Shown: positions 1 through 5,856 of the stretch, one piece after another
How positions within the stretch are numbered: position 1 is the stretch's first letter
Layout: every line of letters begins with the position of its first letter
Assembly: GCA_007132865.1 (NCBI GenBank)
Contig: SLNU01000128.1
Span: 1 to 5,856 of the forward strand
DNA: 5,856 nt
Reading direction: 5' to 3'
Source: Bacteroidales bacterium
Lineage (GTDB): Bacteria; Bacteroidota; Bacteroidia; Bacteroidales; UBA7960
Translations under genes and position numbers: made by a program
The notes under the pieces: generated by a model
Database searches by the model: none
What the model was told of the DNA's origin: nothing
The model's input: only the letters and a program-made list of their open reading frames with translations

Positions 1-107
1 CACGGATCCACCCTACCAGACACAGATACGCTTTACCCGGCGCACAGATCCACGCTTCGAACTGCGCCTGCCTTTCAGGCAGCCAAGGTTCTCAGCGCGG
101 ATCCGTG
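1..107. repeat. cluster of short direct and inverted repeats
   Basis: CACGGATCC at 1-9 is the exact reverse complement of GGATCCGTG at 99-107. Between them, related direct copies occur: CACAGATACGCTT starting at 21 and CACAGATCCACGCTT starting at 43, resembling CACGGATCCACC at 1, so the spacing is about 20-22 bp. Part of the 9-bp inverted match is the self-complementary GGATCC, which lowers its significance. The direct copies may simply reflect repeated amino-acid motifs if frame 2 is coding. Confidence 0.4.
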
Positions 108-244
108 TCGCCTTAAAAAATTTGAGGAGCGCCCCCCGGGATAAGGGCGAGCGACGGCGGGCGGACCGGTTGCCAGCGAGACCGTGTCAGGACCCGCGGC
201 GGCAGGAGGTCCGGCCCGCGATAATCTTGGAACGACTTTTGTAA
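2..244 (+). CDS. possible C-terminal fragment of an unidentified upstream gene (partial, enters from left edge)
   Basis: Frame 2 is open from the left edge to a TAA at 242-244, about 80 codons. I do not recognise a family. The first 40 codons alternate hydrophobic and polar residues in three stretches (YQTQIRF, FELRLPF, FSARIRVAL), as in amphipathic beta strands of an envelope or outer-membrane protein, and a TDP-x-[FY/PY]-like motif recurs 14 codons apart. From about base 125 the translation becomes a run of Arg, Pro, Ala and Asp from GC-rich DNA, which looks less like protein. Frame 1 is also open to a TAA at 142-144, and frame 3 to 114-116, so an open frame here is weak evidence. The real gene may end earlier and the tail may be read-through of non-coding DNA, or none of it may be coding. 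Confidence 0.28.
   Translation, partial: TDPPYQTQIRFTRRTDPRFELRLPFRQPRFSARIRVALKNLRSAPRDKGERRRADRLPARPCQDPRRQEVRPAIILERLL
68..82. repeat. short perfect hairpin, 6-bp stem and 3-nt loop
   Basis: CTGCCT (68-73) and AGGCAG (77-82) pair perfectly around the loop TTC. No U-tract follows, so it is not an intrinsic terminator. It sits inside the outer 1-9/99-107 inverted repeat. Confidence 0.5.
130..149. repeat. short GC-rich hairpin
   Basis: CGCCC (130-134) pairs with GGGCG (145-149) around a 10-nt loop. It lies just upstream of the larger inverted repeat at 157-219 and shares its high G+C, so the two may be parts of one structured segment. It has no terminator-like T-run. Confidence 0.35.
157..219. 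repeat. GC-rich inverted repeat able to form an 11-bp stem with one bulge
   Basis: GCGGGCGGACC (157-167) pairs with GGTCCGGCCCGC (208-219) if G213 is bulged out. A further 4-bp match, TGCC (171-174) with GGCA (201-204), nests inside it. The segment from about 125 to 220 is far richer in G+C than the AT-rich leader that follows (221-298). The bases show a potential for secondary structure in DNA or RNA. Whether it is transcribed as an RNA, acts as a spacer element, or is coincidence in a GC-rich stretch cannot be decided from the sequence. I recognise no known RNA family. Confidence 0.5.
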
Positions 245-298
245 TTTAATGTCCGTATCCTCGTTTTTATTTAGGGAATTTTCATTAAATTATTGTTC

Positions 299-1138
299 AT
301 GAGCCTGTTCAAACCTATTCTGTTTGTCATTCTTGCAAGCCTCGCAGCGATGCTTTTGCTCCCCACCGGAGTCGGGCCGCTGCATGCCGGCAGTGAAAAC
401 GGAAAGGGAATGCGGGCCATGGAGAACACGGTGTTTGACCGCGGGGAAAGGATGGAGTTCACGGTCTACTACAACAGCCGGCTTACCGGAAATGTCCGTG
501 CCGGGGAAGCCACCCTGGAGGTACAGCCCACCACGATGTTTGTCAGTGGCAGGCCCACGATGCATGTAGTCGGTTTGGTTAACAGCCGCGGACTATTCAA
601 CTTTTTTTTCAAGGTCGAAAACCGTTACGACTCATACATCGACAATACGGCCATCGCGCCCCTGCGGTTTTCCAGGAACATTCGCGAGGGCAATTACAGT
701 CGCGACGAACAGGTGTCTTTTGACCACATCGGGGGGAAGGCTGTCAGCAACAGGGCCACCACCGAGATCAAGCCCTATACGCAGGACCTGATCTCCGCAT
801 TCTATTTTGCACGGACTTTCGATGTCTCCCACTCACGGCCGGGCGATGCCTTTTCGGTGGACTTCTTTTTCGGGGATACCGTGTATGTATCCCGGATCGT
901 CTACGAGGGCAGAGAGCAGGTGACCACCCGCCTGGGCACCTTCAATACCCTGAAATTCAAGCCGGAAGTTCTTGAAGGGCAGGTTTTCAGCCAGCCCTAC
1001 CCCATGACCATGTGGGTGTCGGATGACCGCAACAAAGTCCCCATCCTGATCGAATCCGGACTGGTGGTGGGCAATATCAGGATGGAGCTGTCTGACTTCC
1101 ACGGATTGAGGCACCCCCTGCGTGCCAGGATTCGGTAG
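299..1138 (+). CDS. DUF3108 domain-containing exported protein
   Basis: A 279-residue protein of unknown biochemical function that probably acts in the periplasm or cell envelope. Residues 1-30 form a signal peptide: a short Lys-containing start, a hydrophobic core at about 7-22, and a likely cleavage after LHA (28-30). The mature part is a DUF3108-type beta-rich domain. Recognisable marks are the opening FDRGERMEFTVYY (46-58), an AGEATLEV strand (68-75), a Ser/Gly turn before the KVENRYDSYID segment (105-115), the EGNYSRDE loop (130-137), DLISAFYFAR (163-172), the TRLGTFNTLKFKP strand (210-222), and WVSDDRNKVPI (239-249) followed by VGNI. I chose ATG 299 over an in-frame TTG two codons upstream (293). 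No Shine-Dalgarno is seen, as is common in Bacteroidota. The 167-bp gap and the mutA promoter downstream suggest separate transcription from mutAB. Family placement is by recalled motif pattern. Confidence 0.86.
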   Translation: MSLFKPILFVILASLAAMLLLPTGVGPLHAGSENGKGMRAMENTVFDRGERMEFTVYYNSRLTGNVRAGEATLEVQPTTMFVSGRPTMHVVGLVNSRGLFNFFFKVENRYDSYIDNTAIAPLRFSRNIREGNYSRDEQVSFDHIGGKAVSNRATTEIKPYTQDLISAFYFARTFDVSHSRPGDAFSVDFFFGDTVYVSRIVYEGREQVTTRLGTFNTLKFKPEVLEGQVFSQPYPMTMWVSDDRNKVPILIESGLVVGNIRMELSDFHGLRHPLRARIR

Positions 1139-1252
1139 TTATTTTTGCTGCCCATTGATGCCAATATGCTGCCCGGGCCAGGGCATAATATCCCTACCAG
1201 ACCGAATAACCAGGCATTCAGCTTTCCCAGAAATATCACGAGTCGTTCTCCC

Positions 1253-1282
1253 TTGCCGATTGGTTAATAAGTTGTAATTTTG
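1253..1282 (+). promoter_or_regulatory. Bacteroidota-type promoter for mutAB
   Basis: TAATTTTG at 1275-1282 matches the Bacteroidota -7 consensus TAnnTTTG at every fixed position. TTG at 1253-1255 lies 19 bases upstream, the usual place for the -33 element. Transcription would start near 1286-1290, leaving a leader of only about 16-20 nt before the mutA ATG. GAGG at 1301-1304 is one base from the ATG, too close to act as a Shine-Dalgarno. No cobalamin riboswitch fits in such a short leader. Confidence 0.75.
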
Positions 1283-1305
1283 TGGCGTTTTAAACCAATT
1301 GAGGC

Positions 1306-3156
1306 ATGGAGCAAGAAAAAAAGCCTGATTTTCTGAAGGATTTTCCCGGGGTCAGCACGCAGGAATGGGAAGAAAAGATTCACGAAGACCTGAAGGGTGC
1401 CGATTACGAGAAGCGCCTGGTCTGGAAAACCACCGACGGCATCACAGCCCGTCCATACTATCGGTCTGAGCACCTGGAGTCACTCAGCCACATGGGCACC
1501 CTGCCCGGTGAAGCCCCGTTCGTTCGCGGCACCAAAACCCGCGACAATGAATGGGACATCCGGCAGGACTTTGAGGAAGAGGATGTCACGGCAGCGAATG
1601 CACTGGCCAGAAATGCCAGTGAAAAGGGGGTGCAGGCAGTCGGACTGAATGCACTGGGCGTGGAGAACAAGAGCCAATTGGCCGCATTGCTGGAAGGGAT
1701 CGATCCGTCGCGCACCGCCGTCCACTTCACCCATGGGAAAGACTATCCGACACTATTCAACCAATTCCTGGAAATAGCCGAAGGCAAGCAATGCCGGGGC
1801 TCCCTGAACTTTGACCCGCTGGGGTATTTCCTTTTGTATGGCCAGCCCTATGGCAACCTGGGAGAGAATATGGAGCAGGCGGTTTCGCTTCTTAAGTCAG
1901 CCATGGCCAAACAGCCCGGCTTCCGGGTCATCACCGTGAACGGTCAGCATTACCACAATGCCGGGGCCAGCATTGTTCAGGAACTTGCATTCAGCCTTTC
2001 GCAAGGCAACGAATACCTGGCAACTTTGACGGCCAAGGGTTTCCGGGTGGACGAGATCACCCCCCTTATGCAGTTTCGTCTGGCAGCCGGGTCAAATTAC
2101 TTCCTGGAGATCGCCAAGCTGAGGGCCGTGAAGATCCTGTGGTCAAAGATCGTGGAGCAGTACAAGCCTGCCACAGACAGTGCCCGTAAGATGAGCCTGC
2201 ACATGCTCACCTCCACCTGGAACAAAAGCGTTTATGACCCTTACGTGAACCTGCTTCGCACCACCACCGAAGCCATGTCGGCTGCCATTGCCGGCGTTGA
2301 CAGCATCACCGTAAACCCCTTCGATATCACCTTTAAGAAGTCTGACGACTTCTCCCTGCGCGTTGCGCGCAACCAGCAGATCGTGCTCAAGCATGAGTCA
2401 TACTTCAACAAGGTGGTCGATCCGGGTGCCGGATCCTACTATATTGAAATCCTGACCGATTCGATTGCCTCGGCGGCGTGGGACCTGTTCGTGGCCACCG
2501 AGGAATTGGGTGGTTTTGTGCCTGCCGTCGAAACCGGATTCATCAGGGAAGCCATCGAAAAAACCTGCCAGAAACGCGACATGGACATTGCGATGCGCAA
2601 GCAGGTATTCGTAGGTACCAACCAATACCCAAGCGCAGGCGAGCGGATGCTGGACAAGCTGCAGCCCACGGCGAGGGTGGAAGACCTTGGCGGACTGAAA
2701 CCCTATCGCGGACCCCAGGCGTTTGAAGCCATCCGGCTGGCCGTGGAGAACCACGAACAAAAAGGGTTTGACACCCCGAAAGTATTCCTGCTGACATACG
2801 GCAACCTGGCCATGAGAAAAGCCCGGGCGGGTTTCAGCACCAACTTTTTCGGCGTGGCCGGATATGAGATCAGGGAAGGCGCTGGGTACAATGACCCTGC
2901 CGACGGGGTAAAAGACGCCCTGGCGTACAAGGCAGACATTGTCGTGCTTTGCAGCAGCGATGAAGAATATGCCGAACTCCTGGAGGCCGTAGCAGATATT
3001 AAAAAGGCAGCCCCAAAGACCCAGGTGGTCGTGGCCGGCAACCCCAAGGACCTAATGGAGCAACTGGAACAGGCCGGCGTCGGCCATTACATCCACCTGC
3101 GTACCAATGCGCTGGAGGCCCTTTCCAGGTTCAATGCCATACTTGAGATCAACTAA
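1306..3156 (+). CDS. mutA: methylmalonyl-CoA mutase small (beta) subunit
   Basis: A 616-residue cytosolic partner of MutB in the adenosylcobalamin-dependent mutase that interconverts (R)-methylmalonyl-CoA and succinyl-CoA. The N-terminal arm (FPGVSTQEWEEKIHEDLKGADYEKRLVWKT, in parts over 13-42) and a TIM-barrel-like domain to about 440 match the family. Subunit-specific versions of barrel motifs are visible: VNGQHYHNAGAS (211-222) where MutB has the SGYHMQEAG motif, FRLAAGSNYFLEIAKLRAVKILW (257-279), and DPGAGSYYIE (372-381). The C-terminal domain (about 489-616) has the Rossmann-like B12-domain fold pattern, but the DxHxxG cobalamin-ligating motif is missing: that position reads YGNLAMRKARAG (498-509). 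Loss of this motif is normal for the beta subunit, which is structural and not catalytic. Length is close to the 638 residues of the Propionibacterium subunit. Start ATG 1306 gives the expected N-terminus. The gene is first of the mutAB pair. Confidence 0.97.
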   Translation: MEQEKKPDFLKDFPGVSTQEWEEKIHEDLKGADYEKRLVWKTTDGITARPYYRSEHLESLSHMGTLPGEAPFVRGTKTRDNEWDIRQDFEEEDVTAANALARNASEKGVQAVGLNALGVENKSQLAALLEGIDPSRTAVHFTHGKDYPTLFNQFLEIAEGKQCRGSLNFDPLGYFLLYGQPYGNLGENMEQAVSLLKSAMAKQPGFRVITVNGQHYHNAGASIVQELAFSLSQGNEYLATLTAKGFRVDEITPLMQFRLAAGSNYFLEIAKLRAVKILWSKIVEQYKPATDSARKMSLHMLTSTWNKSVYDPYVNLLRTTTEAMSAAIAGVDSITVNPFDITFKKSDDFSLRVARNQQIVLKHESYFNKVVDPGAGSYYIEILTDSIASAAWDLFVATEELGGFVPAVETGFIREAIEKTCQKRDMDIAMRKQVFVGTNQYPSAGERMLDKLQPTARVEDLGGLKPYRGPQAFEAIRLAVENHEQKGFDTPKVFLLTYGNLAMRKARAGFSTNFFGVAGYEIREGAGYNDPADGVKDALAYKADIVVLCSSDEEYAELLEAVADIKKAAPKTQVVVAGNPKDLMEQLEQAGVGHYIHLRTNALEALSRFNAILEIN

Positions 3157-3193
3157 GGACATCCCAAACAAATAGGAACATCCCAAACTAAAT
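3155..3193. repeat. two imperfect tandem copies of a 19-20 bp unit in the mutA-mutB spacer
   Basis: ACATCCCAAAC occurs exactly twice, at 3159-3169 and 3178-3188. The similarity extends outward (AAGG-/AGGA- on the left, AAAT/TAAAT on the right), so the units are about 3155-3173 and 3174-3193. The first overlaps the mutA stop codon. It looks like a small local duplication between the two genes. No protein-binding site or hairpin is recognised in it. Confidence 0.7.
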
Positions 3194-3207
3194 CAACGCC
3201 CATTCAT

Positions 3208-5367
3208 ATGCGCCCCTCGTTCAAGAACATTTCTTACCGATCCGACGAAAAAAAGCAAACCGATTTTCGTCAATGGGAAAAAGAGCACAAGAACACCTCC
3301 TGCTGGCAAACGGCAGAGCAGATCCGGGTCAAACCCGTGTATGCCGCAGAGGACCTGCAGGAGATGGAACACCTGAATTATGCGGCCGGACTGCCGCCAT
3401 TTCTCAGGGGACCTTACAGCACCATGTATGTAATGCGTCCGTGGACCATCCGACAATATGCCGGATTTTCCACTGCCGAGGAATCGAATGCCTTCTACCG
3501 TCGCAACCTTGCGGCCGGGCAGAAAGGGCTGTCTGTGGCCTTTGACCTGGCCACGCACCGCGGTTATGACTCTGACCACGAAAGGGTGGTTGGTGATGTA
3601 GGGAAAGCCGGTGTGGCAATCGACTCCATCCTCGACATGAAGATCCTGTTCGACGACATCCCGCTGGATAAGATGTCGGTCTCAATGACGATGAACGGCG
3701 CAGTGTTGCCCGTGATGGCCTTCTATATTGTGGCGGCCGAAGAGCAGGGCGTGCCCATGGAAAAGCTCGGCGGCACGATACAGAATGATATCCTCAAGGA
3801 GTTCATGGTGCGCAACACCTATATCTACCCGCCACTGCCGTCGATGAAGATCATCGCCGACATCTTTGAGTTCACGTCCAAAAAAATGCCCAAGTTCAAT
3901 TCCATCTCGATCAGTGGCTACCATATGCAGGAGGCCGGTGCCACCTGTGATATCGAGCTGGCCTATACGCTGGCTGACGGACTGGAGTACTTGCGTACCG
4001 GGGTGAATGCGGGAATGGACATCGATGCCTTTGCTCCCCGCCTTTCGTTTTTCTGGGCCATCGGCATGAACCACTTCATGGAGATCGCCAAGATGCGTGC
4101 CGCCAGGCTGCTCTGGGCCAAGATCGTCAAGCAGTTCAACCCGAAAAATGACAAGTCCCTTGCGCTGCGCACCCACAGCCAGACCTCCGGCTGGAGCCTT
4201 ACCGAGCAGGACCCGTACAACAACGTGACCCGCACCTGCATCGAAGCCATGGGCGCTGTGCTTGGACACACCCAGTCGCTGCACACCAATGCGCTGGACG
4301 AGGCCATCGCGCTGCCGACTGATTTTTCGGCACGCATTGCCCGCAACACCCAGCTGTACATCCAGGAAGAGACCAATGTCTGCAAGGCCATCGACCCCTG
4401 GGCGGGATCCTACTATGTGGAGGCCCTCACCCACGAGATCGCCAAGCGTGCCTGGGAGCTTATCCAGGAAGTCGAAAGTCTGGGCGGCATGGCCAAGGCC
4501 ATTGAAACAGGCGTTCCCAAGATGCGGATTGAAGAAGCGTCTGCACGCAAGCAAGCCCGCATCGACAGCGGCAAAGACATCATCGTGGGGGTAAACCGCT
4601 ACCGTCGGGAAAAAGAAGATCCCATCGACATTCTCGACGTAGACAACACCGCCGTCAGGGCCTCCCAGATTAAGCGCCTCGAAAAGCTGCGTGCCGGGCG
4701 CAACAACGAGGAGGTACAGTCCGCCCTGGATGCCATCACCACCGCCTGCGAAACCGGACAGGGCAACCTGCTGGAGCTGGCCGTGGAGGCCGCCCGCAAG
4801 CGGGCTTCGCTGGGAGAAATCTCCATGGCATGCGAGAAGGTATTTGGCCGCTACCAGGCCGTCATCCGTTCAATATCAGGAGTGTATTCCATGGAAATCG
4901 AAAACAACGACAGCTTCCAAAAAGCCCGCGCGATGGCCGACGACTTCGCAAAACTGGAAGGTCGTCGTCCGCGTATCATGATCGCAAAAATGGGACAGGA
5001 CGGGCACGACCGCGGCGCCAAGGTGGTAGCCACCGCTTATGCCGATATCGGCTTTGACGTGGATGTGGGTCCCCTGTTCCAGACCCCGAAGGAGGCCGCC
5101 AAACAGGCCGTGGAAAATGACGTGCACATCATTGGGATGTCCAGTCTGGCAGCCGGACATAAAACCCTGGCCCCGCAAGTCATTCAGGAGCTGAAAGACA
5201 TGGGGCGCGACGACATCATGGTCATCGTGGGCGGGGTCATTCCGCCGCAGGACTACCAGTTCCTTTACGATGCCGGGGTGATCGGTGTATTCGGACCTGG
5301 AACCGTGATTGCGGAGGCCGCCATCAAAATCCTGGCCATCCTGCTGGAAGCCAAAAAAGGGGAATGA
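3208..5367 (+). CDS. mutB: methylmalonyl-CoA mutase large (alpha) subunit, adenosylcobalamin-binding
   Basis: The 719-residue catalytic subunit (also called ScpA), complete and intact. The substrate barrel covers about 40-420. Residues equivalent to those of the Propionibacterium enzyme are present: TIRQY with Tyr84 (Tyr89 there), Gln192, Arg202 (Arg207, binds the substrate carboxylate) and SGYH with Tyr238/His239 (Tyr243/His244). Tyr84 with Arg202 favours methylmalonyl-CoA over isobutyryl-CoA as substrate. After a linker, the C-terminal B12 domain (about 586-715) carries [10 protein letters not shown] (594-603). It holds Lys594, Asp598 and the cobalt-ligating His600 of DxHxxG, followed by SSL (645-647) and GG (675-676). 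The offset from the Propionibacterium numbering grows from 5 to 10 residues across the linker, so the linker is slightly shorter. The 51-bp gap after mutA and the shared strand imply co-transcription. No Shine-Dalgarno precedes ATG 3208. Meanwhile meaB and the epimerase gene are not in the window. Confidence 0.98.
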   Translation: MRPSFKNISYRSDEKKQTDFRQWEKEHKNTSCWQTAEQIRVKPVYAAEDLQEMEHLNYAAGLPPFLRGPYSTMYVMRPWTIRQYAGFSTAEESNAFYRRNLAAGQKGLSVAFDLATHRGYDSDHERVVGDVGKAGVAIDSILDMKILFDDIPLDKMSVSMTMNGAVLPVMAFYIVAAEEQGVPMEKLGGTIQNDILKEFMVRNTYIYPPLPSMKIIADIFEFTSKKMPKFNSISISGYHMQEAGATCDIELAYTLADGLEYLRTGVNAGMDIDAFAPRLSFFWAIGMNHFMEIAKMRAARLLWAKIVKQFNPKNDKSLALRTHSQTSGWSLTEQDPYNNVTRTCIEAMGAVLGHTQSLHTNALDEAIALPTDFSARIARNTQLYIQEETNVCKAIDPWAGSYYVEALTHEIAKRAWELIQEVESLGGMAKAIETGVPKMRIEEASARKQARIDSGKDIIVGVNRYRREKEDPIDILDVDNTAVRASQIKRLEKLRAGRNNEEVQSALDAITTACETGQGNLLELAVEAARKRASLGEISMACEKVFGRYQAVIRSISGVYSMEIENNDSFQKARAMADDFAKLEGRRPRIMIAKMGQDGHDRGAKVVATAYADIGFDVDVGPLFQTPKEAAKQAVENDVHIIGMSSLAAGHKTLAPQVIQELKDMGRDDIMVIVGGVIPPQDYQFLYDAGVIGVFGPGTVIAEAAIKILAILLEAKKGE

Positions 5368-5402
5368 TTATAACTGCCGGCGGTCACATATCGTTGAACA
5401 AT

Positions 5403-5441
5403 AAAAACCCGGCCTCGCAAAAAGCAAGGCCGGGTTTTTTT
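5403..5441. terminator. strong bidirectional rho-independent terminator between convergent genes
   Basis: The arms 5403-5415 (A5, CCCGGCCT) and 5427-5439 (AGGCCGGG, T5) are perfectly complementary over 13 bp, with an 11-nt loop that can itself close by GC/GC pairs. Seven Ts (5435-5441) follow the GC core on the plus strand, 36 bases after the mutB stop. The five As at 5403-5407 provide a U-tract for the minus-strand gene, whose stop lies 56 bases away. Confidence 0.93.
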
Positions 5442-5495
5442 GTTGATCATGACTGAAAGCAAGGCTCTGTTTCCGGTCAGAAGGGTTTTCCCCAG

Positions 5496-5856
5496 TTACT
5501 CCTTCAGCACACCCACCAATCTGGCTCCGCCTGCCTCGGGCAAAATTTGCTCATAACGAAGCGGCACAAAGCGTTCTGCATCAAACCAGATGGTCATCTC
5601 ACCCGGAGAACCATCTGCCGGCGCAGTTTCCACTTTCCATACCTCCCGGCCATCCTCAAGCTTATCCATGGTTGAAACCAGTCTGAAAGACTTCATAGTC
5701 ATGCTGTTCAGGTCCGCATTGCTATAAACAGCGCGGTAACCCTCAGCCAGCGGCAAGGTCCCCAGAACAAACGTAGCGCCGGGTCCTTCAGCAAACAGTT
5801 CAGATTCCAGCGTGATGCTCACCGGAATGGTTTGTCCGCCCGACAAAATGTTGCCC
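5496..5856 (-). CDS. C-terminal part of a DUF3108-like / LolA-like envelope protein (partial, runs off right edge)
   Basis: The last 119 residues of a gene whose start lies beyond the window; its frame stays open to the edge and stops at TAA (5498-5496). The TTG at 5846 that could be read as a start is simply a Leu codon inside the frame. The fragment is beta-rich: IPVSITLESELFAEGP (10-25), TFVLGTLPLAEGYRAVY (28-44), a MKSFRLVSTMDKLE strand (54-67), VWKVETAPADGSPGEMTIWFDAERFVPLRYE (in parts over 72-102), and an end in GGARLVGVLKE (109-119). The order (strand, LPL-x-EGY, WKVE strand, an [LI]W-[IF]D strand with -R-VPLR-, closing strand) recalls proteins of DUF3108 or LolA-like folds found in Bacteroidota. 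That assignment is a pattern-based inference and the molecular function is unknown. It is convergent with mutB and shares its terminator. Any signal peptide would lie outside the window. Confidence 0.75.
   Translation of the reverse strand, partial: GNILSGGQTIPVSITLESELFAEGPGATFVLGTLPLAEGYRAVYSNADLNSMTMKSFRLVSTMDKLEDGREVWKVETAPADGSPGEMTIWFDAERFVPLRYEQILPEAGGARLVGVLKE

Noticed and set aside
56..62. TTCGAAC looks like a tRNA T-loop.
   Set aside because: The flanking bases cannot form a 5-bp T-stem, and no acceptor, D or anticodon arm fits around it.
77..88. AGGCAGCCAAGG resembles the GCAGCCAAGG part of bacterial SRP (4.5S) RNA.
   Set aside because: The conserved GGAA-tetraloop hairpin with its GUC/CGGAAGG context that must precede it is absent; the bases before it form an unrelated CTGCCT/AGGCAG hairpin.
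242..295. Promoter-like words TAATTTAA (242) and TAAATTAT (286) before the DUF3108 gene.
   Set aside because: Both miss fixed positions of TAnnTTTG and neither has a TTG at a suitable -33 distance; the second would start transcription at or after the ATG.
293..298. TTG start two codons upstream of the DUF3108 gene start.
   Set aside because: ATG at 299 is in frame, gives a normal signal peptide, and is the stronger start codon; no ribosome binding site favours the TTG.
1170..1185. Hairpin TGCCC/GGGCA after the DUF3108 gene as a terminator.
   Set aside because: Only 5 bp, and followed by ATAATATCCC instead of a T-run.
1139..1305. Cobalamin riboswitch ahead of the B12-dependent mutase genes.
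   Set aside because: No B12-box-like sequence is visible, and the predicted start site leaves only about 20 nt of leader.
3682..4554. Long minus-strand open frame (290 codons) opposite mutB.
   Set aside because: It is a shadow of the biased codon use of mutB, whose product is conserved throughout this stretch; the antisense translation matches no family I recognise.
1306..5367. Isobutyryl-CoA mutase or another acyl-CoA mutase instead of methylmalonyl-CoA mutase.
   Set aside because: The B12 domain is fused to a 719-residue large subunit, and the substrate-pocket Tyr84/Arg202 pair is the methylmalonyl-CoA type; isobutyryl-CoA mutases have Phe/Gln there and usually a separate B12 subunit.

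Overview
The window looks like chromosomal DNA of a member of the Bacteroidota with moderately high G+C. The reasons are the protein style (a heterodimeric methylmalonyl-CoA mutase with a degenerate small subunit, and a DUF3108 periplasmic protein), start codons without usable Shine-Dalgarno sequences, and an exact match to the Bacteroidota -7 promoter consensus TAnnTTTG, with a -33 TTG 19 bases upstream, in front of mutA. This placement is an inference; no rRNA or other taxonomic marker is present.

Layout. Bases 1-298 contain no secure gene. An open frame enters from the left edge and stops at 244. It may be the C-terminus of an upstream gene, with alternating beta-strand-like residues in its first half and an Arg/Pro-rich tail. 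The stretch also holds several inverted repeats, including an 11-bp GC-rich stem at 157-219. A secreted DUF3108-family protein follows (299-1138, +). After a 167-bp spacer carrying the promoter come the two methylmalonyl-CoA mutase genes, mutA (1306-3156, +) and mutB (3208-5367, +), 51 bp apart and very probably one operon. A strong hairpin at 5403-5441, usable as a terminator in both directions, separates mutB from a convergent minus-strand gene. The C-terminal 119 residues of that gene are inside the window (5496-5856). It looks like another envelope protein of a DUF3108-like or LolA-like beta-rich type.

How the genes work together. MutA and MutB form the adenosylcobalamin-dependent enzyme that interconverts (R)-methylmalonyl-CoA and succinyl-CoA in propionate metabolism. 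MutB has the full catalytic and B12-binding residue set. MutA keeps the fold but has lost the cobalamin-ligating motif, as is normal for the small subunit. The partner genes for the G-protein chaperone (meaB) and the epimerase (mce) are not in the window. The two flanking envelope genes have no evident metabolic link to the mutase.

I found no new biological system here. The core is a well-known enzyme operon. The least explained part is the first 245 bases.
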